Assembly (NCBI RefSeq): GCF_017114995.1 | Contig: NZ_JABXKL010000022.1 | Span: 1 to 55,329, forward strand | Direction: 5' to 3' | Length of the DNA stretch: 55,329 nucleotides | From: Nostoc sp. NMS9 | Lineage (GTDB): Bacteria > Cyanobacteriota > Cyanobacteriia > Cyanobacteriales > Nostocaceae | Part shown: in pieces, positions 9,065-17,700 of the stretch | How positions within the stretch are numbered: the first letter of the stretch is position 1 | How the letters are laid out: each line of letters opens with the position of its first letter | Position numbers and translations under genes: made by a program | Notes under the pieces: model-generated | Database searches by the model: none | What the model was told of the DNA's origin: nothing | What the model saw: the letters and a program-made list of their open reading frames with translations, nothing else

Positions 9065-9181
9065 ATGATGGATACTGAGTATGGAGCATTAGCAGCCCAA
9101 GGCTACGATCCCAACCTGGAACACCAACTGAAGATTTCCCTACAGACCAGTCGCTTATATAATCAATCAACCAACAACTAA
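9065..9181 (+). CDS. 38-residue ORF, possible gene remnant
   Basis: A short frame encodes MMDTEYGALAAQGYDPNLEH and continues to a TAA at 9179. The composition is protein-like, but there is no clear ribosome site and I do not recognise the family. It may be the C-terminal scrap of a deleted gene. Confidence 0.3.
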   Translation: MMDTEYGALAAQGYDPNLEHQLKISLQTSRLYNQSTNN

Positions 9182-9325
9182 ACTTTTTTTATTATGATGG
9201 TGTCACAGGGAATATTTTCATTTTGGTGAGAGATTGGAGGCAACTTTGAGTATTCACAACCTGAAGCAAAATTGGTGTATAAAATACACAGTGTATAATA
9301 CAAACAATAGGAGTTTAACAAGTGT

Positions 9326-9820
9326 ATGGTGATCGAAATACAACCAATAACTCAGACTTTATATGACCAAGATTATTACCTTTGGCTCAGGACAACCATC
9401 AACCAACTTCGCACTAGTCAGTTTTCATCTGTGGATTTAAATAACTTAATTGAAGAGTTGGAAGATATGGGCAGGAGCCAGAAGCGAACGGTGAAAAGTT
9501 TGTTAATTCGACTTTTTGAATATCTGCTTAAGCTCACATACTGGAATGTGGAACGAGAGCGAAATGAAGGGCACTGGAAAGGTGAAATTAGGACATTCCG
9601 TAGAGAGATTAAGGATGAACTCAAAGATAGTCCTAGTCTTAAGCCTTACATCTTAGAAATATTTGATAAATGTTATCAAGATGCAAGAACAGAAGCAAGC
9701 GATCGCTGTCAACTTGCCATTGACATATTCCCCTCTATACCCATTGGCTCTTTAGAACAAATCTTAGATAAAAACTGGTTTGCTGAATACAACCACAATC
9801 ATCACGGTAAACCCGATTAA
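9326..9820 (+). CDS. DUF29 family protein
   Basis: A 164-residue protein of the DUF29 family, common in cyanobacteria and of unknown function. Landmarks are the YDQDYYLWL N-terminus, NLIEELEDMGRSQKR and the KLTYWNVERERNEGHW core. It is helical and charged, without membrane segments. ATG at 9326 is preceded by TAGGAG (9308-9313), a good ribosome site. Directly after its stop the same frame stays open for 34 more codons (listed separately). Confidence 0.88.
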   Translation: MVIEIQPITQTLYDQDYYLWLRTTINQLRTSQFSSVDLNNLIEELEDMGRSQKRTVKSLLIRLFEYLLKLTYWNVERERNEGHWKGEIRTFRREIKDELKDSPSLKPYILEIFDKCYQDARTEASDRCQLAIDIFPSIPIGSLEQILDKNWFAEYNHNHHGKPD

Positions 9821-9925
9821 AATGAATCCCCACCCGACCAATTCCTGCAAGAATGCCTCACTGACCCAGTGTTGAGAATTCAACTTAAACGAATGGCATC
9901 GCAAAACTTTTGTAAATCCTCTTAA
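9821..9925 (+). pseudogene. 34-codon frame following DUF29
   Basis: Immediately after the DUF29 stop codon, in the same frame, the sequence reads NESPPDQFLQECLTDPVLRI and on to QLKRMASQNFCKSS before TAA. It looks like part of a real protein but has no start codon of its own until near its end. It is either a remnant of a second small gene or an ancestral DUF29 tail cut off by a nonsense mutation. Confidence 0.35.
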
Positions 9926-9994
9926 GTAACTCTCCTAACAAAGGATTAGAGGATGTAGAAATCTTGCCAAATATGAAATACTAATCCTTATTTG

Positions 9995-11149
9995 TTAGCG
10001 CTCGTTAAAAATAGATAGGTATGGGCCATAAGTAAAAGCTCGGTTACGTTTATTTCCGGTAATTTCTTGCACAATTCCTATGGCACATAATTCTTTGACT
10101 AAATTGTTAGTATTAGCATATGATAATTGGGTAATTGCTTGAGCAACTTCCATATTAAAAACTGGTTGGAAATAAAGTTTTTCAAGTAAAGCTATAGCAC
10201 TTCCTGACTTGCGACTGCTGATTTCTTTTATTACTATTCTACGATGTTCCTCTTTTAAATTAACTATTTGACGAGCAACAGTAGATGCTTCCTGAGCAAC
10301 TTCATATACACCTTTTAGAAAAAACTTAAGCCAGCTTTCCCAATCCCCAGTATCCCTTATAGATTGGAGATAATCGTAATATTGTAAACGGTGTTTTTTG
10401 AAGTAATAAGATATGTACAACAATGGGCGTTTTAATATATTTTTTTCACATAACAAAAAAGTAATTAGCAAACGTCCTGTTCTTCCGTTGCCGTCTTCAA
10501 AAGGGTGAATTGTTTCAAACTGAGCATGAGCTAATCCAATTTTAATTAAAGCTGGCATTGGGGCAGAGTCATGTAAAAACTTCTCAAAATTACTTAAAGC
10601 TTCTTGCATATCATGAGGTGGAGGTGGAACATAAGTAGCTTCTTTTAAAGAACATTTTCCAGCGCCAATCCAATTTTGGCTGTGACGAAACTCTCCTGGC
10701 CCTTTTTCAGAACCTCGACCTTCTCTCAATAATTCTTTATGAATTTCACGGATCAATCGCAGTGATAAAGGAAAATTATTTTCTAATCTTTTGAGTCCGT
10801 GATTAATTGCTGCAATATAGTTGACAACTTCAGTTACATCTTGCGGGTTGTCTGGTTCTACTGTACGAGATTCAAATTCAAGAACATCTATTAAAGAAGC
10901 TTGTGTTCCTTCTATCTGACTTGACAATACTGCCTCTTTACGAACATACATAAACACGAATAAGTCAGGATTAGGTAAAGCGTCTGTCGAGCCATCTAAA
11001 CGACCTAACGCTCTATCTGCTTGTGATAAAAGTTCAAACATTTCATCGTCAATACATAATTTAGGTTTAGGCGGCAAAGGATTAGGTATAAAAGCTTTGT
11101 ATCCAGCAAGTTGCTCTACGTATTTACCTGCTCTATGGGTATCAACCAT
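9995..11149 (-). CDS. Fic domain protein with N-terminal inhibitory motif
   Basis: A 384-residue Fic-fold protein. The catalytic loop is complete (HPFEDGNGRTGR, histidine at residue 215), so it should transfer AMP or another nucleotide-type group to protein hydroxyls. An SSQIEG motif at about residues 76-81 matches the [S/T]xxxE(G/N) inhibitory helix of class II Fic proteins, which keep themselves off through the glutamate. An N-terminal Fic_N-type region and a C-terminal winged-helix-like part flank the core. An in-frame GTG at 11167 would add 6 residues; the ATG at 11149 has GGA about 8 bases upstream. It stands alone, without an antitoxin gene. Confidence 0.88.
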   Translation of the reverse strand: MVDTHRAGKYVEQLAGYKAFIPNPLPPKPKLCIDDEMFELLSQADRALGRLDGSTDALPNPDLFVFMYVRKEAVLSSQIEGTQASLIDVLEFESRTVEPDNPQDVTEVVNYIAAINHGLKRLENNFPLSLRLIREIHKELLREGRGSEKGPGEFRHSQNWIGAGKCSLKEATYVPPPPHDMQEALSNFEKFLHDSAPMPALIKIGLAHAQFETIHPFEDGNGRTGRLLITFLLCEKNILKRPLLYISYYFKKHRLQYYDYLQSIRDTGDWESWLKFFLKGVYEVAQEASTVARQIVNLKEEHRRIVIKEISSRKSGSAIALLEKLYFQPVFNMEVAQAITQLSYANTNNLVKELCAIGIVQEITGNKRNRAFTYGPYLSIFNER

Positions 11150-11167
11150 ATTATCGATTCCATTCAC

Positions 11168-11544
11168 AAGAGAAGATTTTTAATCCATATTATCGAATAT
11201 TGCTTGTTATCAATAATAAAGAATATTTTTTTCTTCTACATGATATGATGAAAGATTACGCCTAATAGAGTAAACAGCAACCAACCGCATTCCTTTTGGC
11301 TGAATTTCTTAAGTGGTCAGTATACTTGCTATAGCTTTGCTAGACTCGCTGCGTACATTATCAGCCAACGCGCTCAGTAAAACGTGTTTGAATCTCAGGA
11401 AATAGCTCACACAGTTCTTTTTTCTGGACGGGTGCGTAAAAAGCCATCCATTTGTAATACTGAGAACACAACGTCTCTGGTGGACGTAGAAATAGTGGTT
11501 AAAGTCTAATCCCCAGAGAGTGAATACGCAACTTGGGTTTCCAT
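11168..11544. other. intergenic gap, no gene supported
   Basis: An open minus-strand frame overlaps the next gene's 5' end, but its codon use and composition are unconvincing and it lacks a start site. Nothing else stands out. Confidence 0.5.
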
Positions 11545-11558
11545 AGGAGTATGCAGAC

Positions 11559-12221
11559 GTGCAGCCGGACTTAATAGGCTTGGAAATTAGTAAGGGGGAA
11601 CTAAGACGTTTGACTGGATTCGATCCAGAAGATGTTTTTAGACCTTCTGTTTTGCGAGATGGCAAAAAGCGATTAGGGTTTTTTATCAGTGAAATGCTGG
11701 TGACGTTGGCGTTAACGCCAATAATTGTGGGCTTTGTTTACGCGTTTATTATTCTGCCAACAATTGGTTCTTCAATTCGACTAGGAATTCTTTTACTAAT
11801 TTTAGTGCCAATGCCGATATTAGTCGGGCGATGGCTGTGGCGACAATTAACCTGTCCTGAAGGACTGACAATACTTTTAGATGAAGTTGATAAATATCAT
11901 GACCTGGTTGCTGCCATCGATATTAATGACCAATTGGCAGCATCAGGAAACGTAGAAAGCAGTATTCATGACCGAGATAAAGTAACCGCCGCCTTGCAAC
12001 TAATTAGAGAAGATTTAGTCCGCGCTCTGAAAACGGAACGAATTTTGCGAGATAATAAAAAATTGCTTGCTAATAACCAAGAGTTATTTGTGAATAATTT
12101 AGCCAGTCTGCGAGCTTTACAAGTTAGTAATCAAGCAGGCGAATATGCTCAACTGCTAAATCAATCATTGCAAATTGCGATCGATGTCCAAGCAGAAATC
12201 AGAAAATTGCAGAAAGGCTGA
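11559..12221 (+). CDS. conserved-type two-TM helical membrane protein, unknown function
   Basis: A 220-residue protein I do not recognise. Residues 1-40 are soluble. Two hydrophobic segments (about 46-68 and 73-92) form a hairpin in the membrane. Residues 100-220 are predicted helical and charged, with a likely coiled coil (LVRALKTERILRDNKKLLAN). The GTG start at 11559 has AGGAG at 11545-11549, 9 bases upstream, which decides the start. It lies 56 bases upstream of the sugar-kinase-like gene on the same strand, so co-transcription is possible. Confidence 0.72.
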   Translation: MQPDLIGLEISKGELRRLTGFDPEDVFRPSVLRDGKKRLGFFISEMLVTLALTPIIVGFVYAFIILPTIGSSIRLGILLLILVPMPILVGRWLWRQLTCPEGLTILLDEVDKYHDLVAAIDINDQLAASGNVESSIHDRDKVTAALQLIREDLVRALKTERILRDNKKLLANNQELFVNNLASLRALQVSNQAGEYAQLLNQSLQIAIDVQAEIRKLQKG

Positions 12222-12277
12222 GTAGAGATTACCTCTGTTGATAAATTTCCCAGAAAACAATCGCCCCGTTGACTTAA

Positions 12278-13600
12278 ATGAGCAACAAACCCAAAATAAT
12301 TGTCCTGGATGATGACCCTACAGGTTCTCAAACAGTCCACAGCTGCTTGCTGCTAATGCACTGGGATGTGGAGACTTTACGCACCGGGTTGCAGGATGAT
12401 TCGCCGATTTTCTTTGTGCTGACTAATACTAGATCGCTAACGCCAGAGTCAGCTGCATCTGTCACTAAAGAAGTTTGCCAGAACCTGAAAATCGCTTTGA
12501 ATGCTGAAGGAATCGACGATTTTCTGATTGTCAGCCGTTCTGATTCTACTTTGCGGGGACATTATCCTATTGAAACAGATGCGATCGCACAAGAACTTGG
12601 CCCCTTTGATGCTCATTTTCTCGTACCAGCATTTTTTGACGGCGGACGCATCACCCGCGATAGCGTGCATTACTTAATTATTGGCGGTGTACCCACCCCA
12701 GTCCATGAAACCGAATTTGCCCGTGATTCAGTCTTCAGCTATCATCACAGTTACTTACCCAAGTACGTCGAAGAAAAGACTCAAGGACGAATTAGTGCCG
12801 AAGCTGTAGAAAGGTTTCTCCTAGCTGATATTCGTGCTGGTAGTTTGGAACGATTGTTACAACTTCATGGTAATCAGTGCGCTGTCGTCGATGGTGAAAC
12901 TCAAGCCGATCTCAACCGCTTTGCAGTAGATATATTAGCAGCTGCAAGTCAAGGGAAACGCTTTCTGTTTCGCAGTGCAGCAAGTATTTTAACGGCTTTA
13001 GCCGCTTTACCACCCCAACCCATTGCCGCCGAAAACATGGCGCAGTACGTGCGCCAAGGCAAACCAGGTGCGGTGATTGTTGGTTCTCATGTGAAAAAGA
13101 CTACTCAGCAATTAGAGGCGCTGTTGCAAGTAGAGGGAACTGTAGGAATCGAAGTGAATGTAGCGCGATTACTTGATGATGCAAATCAATCTGCGGCATT
13201 GCTAACCGAAATCAAAGAAAGTACACGGGCGGTACACGAAGCTGGCAAAACATTAGTAGTTTATACTAGCCGTCAGGAACTGAATTTTAAAGATGTCAAG
13301 ACACGATTGGAGTTTGGTACTAAGGTTTCAGGTTTATTGATGGATATTGTACGGGCTTTACCATCTGATATCGGATTTTTAATCAGCAAGGGTGGTATTA
13401 CTTCAAACGATGTCTTGAGTACTGGATTAGCTTTAACTTCAGCCCGTTTACTAGGTCAAATTTTAGCTGGTTGTTCAATGATATTAACGTCATCCGATCA
13501 TCCCCAGTTTCCTGATTTGCCTGTGGTGCTGTTTCCAGGTAATGTCGGCGATGCTGATGCCTTGGTGACAGTTTATCAGAGGTTGACGGTGCCAATTTGA
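12278..13600 (+). CDS. four-carbon acid sugar kinase family protein (DUF1537)
   Basis: A 440-residue member of the family that includes 3-oxo-tetronate and related four-carbon acid sugar kinases. The N-terminal domain has VLDDDPTGSQT and SRSDSTLRGHYP, the substrate-binding signature. The C-terminal nucleotide-binding domain has GSHVKKTTQQ and SKGGITSNDVL. Length and domain order match complete enzymes. The usual tetronate dehydrogenase and isomerase partners are not next to it, so the physiological substrate is uncertain. An internal HIP1 site is present. Confidence 0.88.
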   Translation: MSNKPKIIVLDDDPTGSQTVHSCLLLMHWDVETLRTGLQDDSPIFFVLTNTRSLTPESAASVTKEVCQNLKIALNAEGIDDFLIVSRSDSTLRGHYPIETDAIAQELGPFDAHFLVPAFFDGGRITRDSVHYLIIGGVPTPVHETEFARDSVFSYHHSYLPKYVEEKTQGRISAEAVERFLLADIRAGSLERLLQLHGNQCAVVDGETQADLNRFAVDILAAASQGKRFLFRSAASILTALAALPPQPIAAENMAQYVRQGKPGAVIVGSHVKKTTQQLEALLQVEGTVGIEVNVARLLDDANQSAALLTEIKESTRAVHEAGKTLVVYTSRQELNFKDVKTRLEFGTKVSGLLMDIVRALPSDIGFLISKGGITSNDVLSTGLALTSARLLGQILAGCSMILTSSDHPQFPDLPVVLFPGNVGDADALVTVYQRLTVPI

Positions 13601-13788
13601 GATTTGAGATTTGAGATTAAAGAGTCTTTTGGTTAATGTCGGACTAATATTCCGCTACGCCAACACCCCTTGTGGTTACTGAGCTGATCGTTGTGTGAGT
13701 GACACAAATCCAAAATCCAAGTTGCGCTGTCAGCGCACCAAAGGTGCGACCCAAAATTGAAAATTTGTTGTCTTTTGGCTAGTACTGT

Positions 13789-14802
13789 ATGACTTCTGAT
13801 TCTGTGATTCCCAATCTAAAGTCAAATTCTGCACTTCCTAATGCAGAATCAAACTCTATCCTTTCTGATGTAGAGTCAGATTCTATTCTCCCGGATGCTG
13901 AGTTAAAATCTGTTCTCCTTTATTTAAAATCAAATACTGTTCTTGGAGATGTAGAGTCAAATCCTGCTGACCCAGATGTAGAGTCAAATACTGATGCCGG
14001 ATCGGATTTTATCCTGACTGACTTAAATCCCGATGAGTTAGCATTACCAGGGCATCGTGTAAATGATAATAGTCAAGTCCAGTTAAAAAGTAAGGAGGGA
14101 CGACTTTTATTAATTTTGCCCTCGGAATCTCAAGTATCTGCCTCAGAACTCACTTGGTCTGATATTTGGCAACAAATAAGGCAACGTCTGAGTGCAGGCG
14201 AGCGCTTCCGTGTATCTAATACACCTGTGCATTTAATGGCACAAGACCGTTTGGTAGATGCCAGACAACTCCAAGAACTCGCCGAGGCTTTGAGTGAAGT
14301 CCAACTCCGACTGATATCTGTCTCGACAAGTCGGCGGCAAACTGCGATCGCTGCCGTGACATCTGGGTATTCTGTAGAACAATTACAGCCCGTAACTTCC
14401 CTGAGTTCCGAGCCAACAGCTACAGCGATCCCCCAAGAAGATGCCCTCTATTTAGAAATGACAGTCCGCTCTGGAGTAGAAATTCGTCATCCTGGGACAG
14501 TAATTCTCTTGGGAGATTTAAATCCAGGTGGTATTGTAATTGCAGATGGAGATATTATTATCTGGGGTCGTCTGCGTGGAATTGCTCATGCTGGGGCTGG
14601 AGGCAATAGTGAGTGTCTGATTATGGCCTTGCAAATGGAACCAACTCAACTGCGGATCGCAGATGCTGTAGCTAGAGCACCAGAAAAACCGCCAATGCAG
14701 TTTTCTCCAGAGGTGGCACATATTACGCCCCAAGGAATTCGTATCGCTAGGGCGACTGATTTTTCCAGAAACCAATTCACCAAGAGCAATCAAGAGCCAT
14801 AA
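13789..14802 (+). CDS. minC: septum site-determining protein MinC
   Basis: A 337-residue MinC, the FtsZ polymerisation inhibitor that MinD places on the membrane. The C-terminal beta-helix domain (about 215-320) is clear: VRSGVEIRHPGTVILLGDLN, GGIVIADGDIIIWGRLRGIA and AHAGAGGN. Residues 1-75 are unusual: a low-complexity tract of imperfect 10-13-residue units built on (L/D)-x-ES/KSN-(S/T)-x-L plus Asp/Pro, not part of canonical MinC. The first gene of a minC-minD-minE cluster, 172 bases before minD. The start is the first ATG in frame; no strong SD. Confidence 0.93.
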   Translation: MTSDSVIPNLKSNSALPNAESNSILSDVESDSILPDAELKSVLLYLKSNTVLGDVESNPADPDVESNTDAGSDFILTDLNPDELALPGHRVNDNSQVQLKSKEGRLLLILPSESQVSASELTWSDIWQQIRQRLSAGERFRVSNTPVHLMAQDRLVDARQLQELAEALSEVQLRLISVSTSRRQTAIAAVTSGYSVEQLQPVTSLSSEPTATAIPQEDALYLEMTVRSGVEIRHPGTVILLGDLNPGGIVIADGDIIIWGRLRGIAHAGAGGNSECLIMALQMEPTQLRIADAVARAPEKPPMQFSPEVAHITPQGIRIARATDFSRNQFTKSNQEP

Positions 14803-14974
14803 ATATTTACTTAAAGAATGAAGTATATAAGTAAGGATGAAATAAAACAAATATTCATGCCTCACCCTGATCAGGGAGAACAGATATTTCTTCATACTTG
14901 ATACGATACTTCATACTTTATACTGCAATTTACTGTTTTATATTTCCTGAACCCTCATTGACCGCATTTCTATC

Positions 14975-15781
14975 ATGACTCGCATTATTGTGATTACCTC
15001 CGGTAAAGGAGGAGTGGGTAAAACCACAGTTTCAGCAAATTTGGGTATGGCTTTAGCCAAAATGGGGCGTCAAGTTGCTTTGGTTGATGCGGATTTTGGT
15101 CTGAGAAATTTGGATTTGCTCTTAGGGCTGGAAAACCGCATCGTTTATACTGCGGTAGAAGTCTTAGCCAGAGAGTGCCGTTTAGAACAAGCCTTGGTGA
15201 AAGATAAGCGCCAACCCAATCTCGTACTCCTGCCGGCAGCCCAAAATCGCTCCAAAGATGCAGTCACACCCGAACAGATGAAGTTATTGGTGAATGCACT
15301 AGCGCAAAAATATCAGTACGTGATTATTGATAGCCCTGCGGGGATTGAAAATGGGTTTAAAAATGCGATCGGCCCGGCCAAAGAAGCACTAGTTGTCAGC
15401 ACACCAGAAATTTCCTCAGTTCGGGATGCCGATCGGGTAGTAGGGTTACTAGAAGCACAAGGTATCAAGCGTGTTCATTTAATAATTAACCGCATCAGAC
15501 CCGCAATGGTGCAGGCAAATGATATGATGTCAGTGCAAGATGTTCAGGAACTTCTCGCCATTCCCCTGATCGGGGTAATCCCTGACGACGAGCGTGTTAT
15601 TGTATCTACCAATCGCGGCGAACCCTTAGTGTTAGCGGAAAATCCCTCTTTAGCTGCCACAGCCTTTGAGAACATTGCTCGTAGATTAGAAGGGGAAAGT
15701 GTCGAATTTCTGGAGATCGACTCGTCCCAAGACAGCATCTTCGCCCGCCTACGAAGGTTGTTGTGGACAAAGATTGTTTAA
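14975..15781 (+). CDS. minD: septum site-determining ATPase MinD
   Basis: A 268-residue deviant-Walker ATPase. SGKGGVGKTT lies at the N-terminus, with DADFGLRNLDLLLG (Walker A' region) and IIDSPAGIENGF (Walker B). The C-terminus ends in a short basic amphipathic stretch (FARLRRLLWTKIV) suited to membrane binding. It recruits MinC and is displaced by MinE to position division. It sits between minC and minE, 36 bases before minE. Confidence 0.97.
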   Translation: MTRIIVITSGKGGVGKTTVSANLGMALAKMGRQVALVDADFGLRNLDLLLGLENRIVYTAVEVLARECRLEQALVKDKRQPNLVLLPAAQNRSKDAVTPEQMKLLVNALAQKYQYVIIDSPAGIENGFKNAIGPAKEALVVSTPEISSVRDADRVVGLLEAQGIKRVHLIINRIRPAMVQANDMMSVQDVQELLAIPLIGVIPDDERVIVSTNRGEPLVLAENPSLAATAFENIARRLEGESVEFLEIDSSQDSIFARLRRLLWTKIV

Positions 15782-15817
15782 CTTACCTTTCCAGTCTCCG
15801 CCCCAGACCTATTCGTA

Positions 15818-16114
15818 ATGATTGAACTTCTAGAAAAACTTTTTTTTCGCGGCCCTGATAGCAGTCGAACTCAAGTCAAACGTCGCCTGCAATTGGTGAT
15901 TGCTCACGATCGCGCTGATATAGACCCTCAAACGTTGGAAAAAATGCGGAAGGAAATCCTAGATGTAGTCTGTCGCTATGTAGAAATTGAGACAGAGGGC
16001 TTGGAGTTCTCTTTAGAAAGCAACCAACGAACCACAGCTTTAATTGCCAATTTGCCCATTCGCCGGGTGAAGGGTGCCATACCTGAATGGGAAAGAGGTG
16101 ATAAGCCTCTCTAG
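15818..16114 (+). CDS. minE: cell division topological specificity factor MinE
   Basis: A 98-residue MinE. The N-terminal MinD-binding region includes [20 protein letters not shown], a near-universal MinE signature. The following [15 protein letters not shown] strand belongs to the dimerisation domain. It stimulates MinD ATPase. Last gene of the min cluster, same strand, tightly spaced. The ATG lies 36 bases after the minD stop. Confidence 0.96.
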   Translation: MIELLEKLFFRGPDSSRTQVKRRLQLVIAHDRADIDPQTLEKMRKEILDVVCRYVEIETEGLEFSLESNQRTTALIANLPIRRVKGAIPEWERGDKPL

Positions 16115-16261
16115 CTTGAATTTAAGTATTTTTATTTAGGTTCATAGCTAAAGGTGAATTATATGATACTCTTCGGAAACTGAGTAGGGCAAGAACTATT
16201 CTGTAGTTGATTATTTTCAGAGACTTATCGGAAGAGTAATAACACGGTTCGGTTAGCTTGT

Positions 16262-17494
16262 TTACCACTGGAGAATTGATTTGATTTGATCTGTAACTTT
16301 TTCGTTCTTGCCTTCAAGCACTGTTCCTTTCAAGCCCATTCCAAGCCAATCTCGAAAAACATATTTGAATTTATATTTTTGCGCGTCAAATTCATCTAAT
16401 GAACGAAAAGAAAAGTAGTTTTTTTCATACAAAAAGGCAACTGCTTTTGCATTTGACAAAAGTAATTTAGCTAGCTCTTCATTATTTGAGGCAAATGCAT
16501 ACAAATTTTCTAAAGTTGATTGAAACCATAGACTCCTAACTCCGTCCCTTATACAAATTTCCCAACGAGTATTCGGTTTTATATCGAGTTCATAGTACGG
16601 ATTTAGCCCAAACCAAGTAGGGTCTAACTCAGTGATAGGACTTCCAGGATTACTTATCCATGAAAAAGGTGCCAGTATTCGAGTGCTAGAAGGCTCTCCA
16701 GCTATTATCCATTCCTCACCGTAACTATAAGGTTTAACTATATTTGAAAGGTAGTTAATGAATAAATCATCTAACATTGACCGAATCGAATAGTATGCAC
16801 TCGGATTCATAAGAATAATCGGTGACTTACTCCTAAAACCAAAATCCATACTAAAGACTGTATAGTCTATATATTTTTTAGAAGTGTAATCATCCCACTC
16901 ATTCAATACGATACTTTTGTTAGCATTCTTTTTTATTAGAACAGGAGTTAAATACTCAGGAATACTTAATAGCTTTAATTCAACAATTCCAAAGTTATAA
17001 GCATCTTCAACAGAACGACCAGCACCCAAAGCTTTATAAAAACCGGAAGCAAAAGTAATCGCAGCTTTGTCACCAATCGCTTCATTCATTCCAACAACAA
17101 AATCAATATGTTTGGCTATAACTCTTGCTTGAATTTCAGAATAACAAGCATTTAAAACTACGCATTGGACTTGACTAGAAATTAATTCAAATAGTGAAGC
17201 TAGTGCATCAGGAGACACAGACTGAATTGTTCCTGCTTCATCTTCAAAACATAATTCTCCAGTGTTCATTCCGTGTCCAGAAAAATGAACAATCTGTGGA
17301 TTAGTATCAAATATAGCTTGGGTGACATCCCCTGGTCTTACCGACATTCTAGTAATTAGAGAGAAACTACTTCCCATTCTGGCAAGTTTTAATCTTTCTT
17401 CAACCTCTCGAATTTCTTGCCCTAAACGCAGTCTAGAAGCGTTACTCGGATCAGCAACTAGAAACAGTATTCTTACACCGCGTGTACGCTTCAC
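16262..17494 (-). CDS. CHAT-domain caspase-like protein with uncharacterised C-terminal half
   Basis: A 410-residue protein. Residues about 5-200 form a CHAT (caspase HetF-associated) cysteine protease-like domain. It has the N-terminal ILFLVADPSNASRLRLGQEI and a catalytic pair His74 (VHFSGHG) and Cys117 (VLNACYS), followed by AITFASGFYKALGAGRSVEDAY. This start, common in effector-type CHAT proteins, resembles those linked to signalling or immunity. Residues 205-410 form a domain I do not recognise, rich in aromatic residues and without membrane segments. The GTG start at 17494 is supported by AGGAG 6 bases upstream. No peptide substrate or regulator gene lies alongside. Confidence 0.82.
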   Translation of the reverse strand: MKRTRGVRILFLVADPSNASRLRLGQEIREVEERLKLARMGSSFSLITRMSVRPGDVTQAIFDTNPQIVHFSGHGMNTGELCFEDEAGTIQSVSPDALASLFELISSQVQCVVLNACYSEIQARVIAKHIDFVVGMNEAIGDKAAITFASGFYKALGAGRSVEDAYNFGIVELKLLSIPEYLTPVLIKKNANKSIVLNEWDDYTSKKYIDYTVFSMDFGFRSKSPIILMNPSAYYSIRSMLDDLFINYLSNIVKPYSYGEEWIIAGEPSSTRILAPFSWISNPGSPITELDPTWFGLNPYYELDIKPNTRWEICIRDGVRSLWFQSTLENLYAFASNNEELAKLLLSNAKAVAFLYEKNYFSFRSLDEFDAQKYKFKYVFRDWLGMGLKGTVLEGKNEKVTDQIKSILQW

Positions 17495-17643
17495 TGTTTA
17501 CTCCTATCAATCTACGATTACAGTTACCCTAAAACCTATGCTCATAGCACGAACGCTGTGATTAAAAAAAATGTTAACACCTAATCCACCTAACAAATTA
17601 ATTATATGGATTGTTTTCTGGATAAAATGTGAAACTGTACAAA

Positions 17644-17678
17644 ATAAAAATCCCGTTGTCAGCAGCGATGACAACGGG
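17644..17678 (-). terminator. terminator of the 17.7-19.0 kb gene
   Basis: A perfect 10-bp stem, CCCGTTGTCA 17652-17661 and TGACAACGGG 17669-17678, with a 7-base loop. On the minus strand it is followed by ATTTTTATTTT, giving an intrinsic terminator 3' of the minus-strand gene that ends at 17701. Confidence 0.85.
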
Positions 17679-17700
17679 AGTATGTAGGGTTTTTTATAAT

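Noticed and set aside
11309..11665. 118-codon minus-strand frame
   Set aside because: Overlaps the well-supported start of the plus-strand gene at 11559 and has unlike-protein composition.
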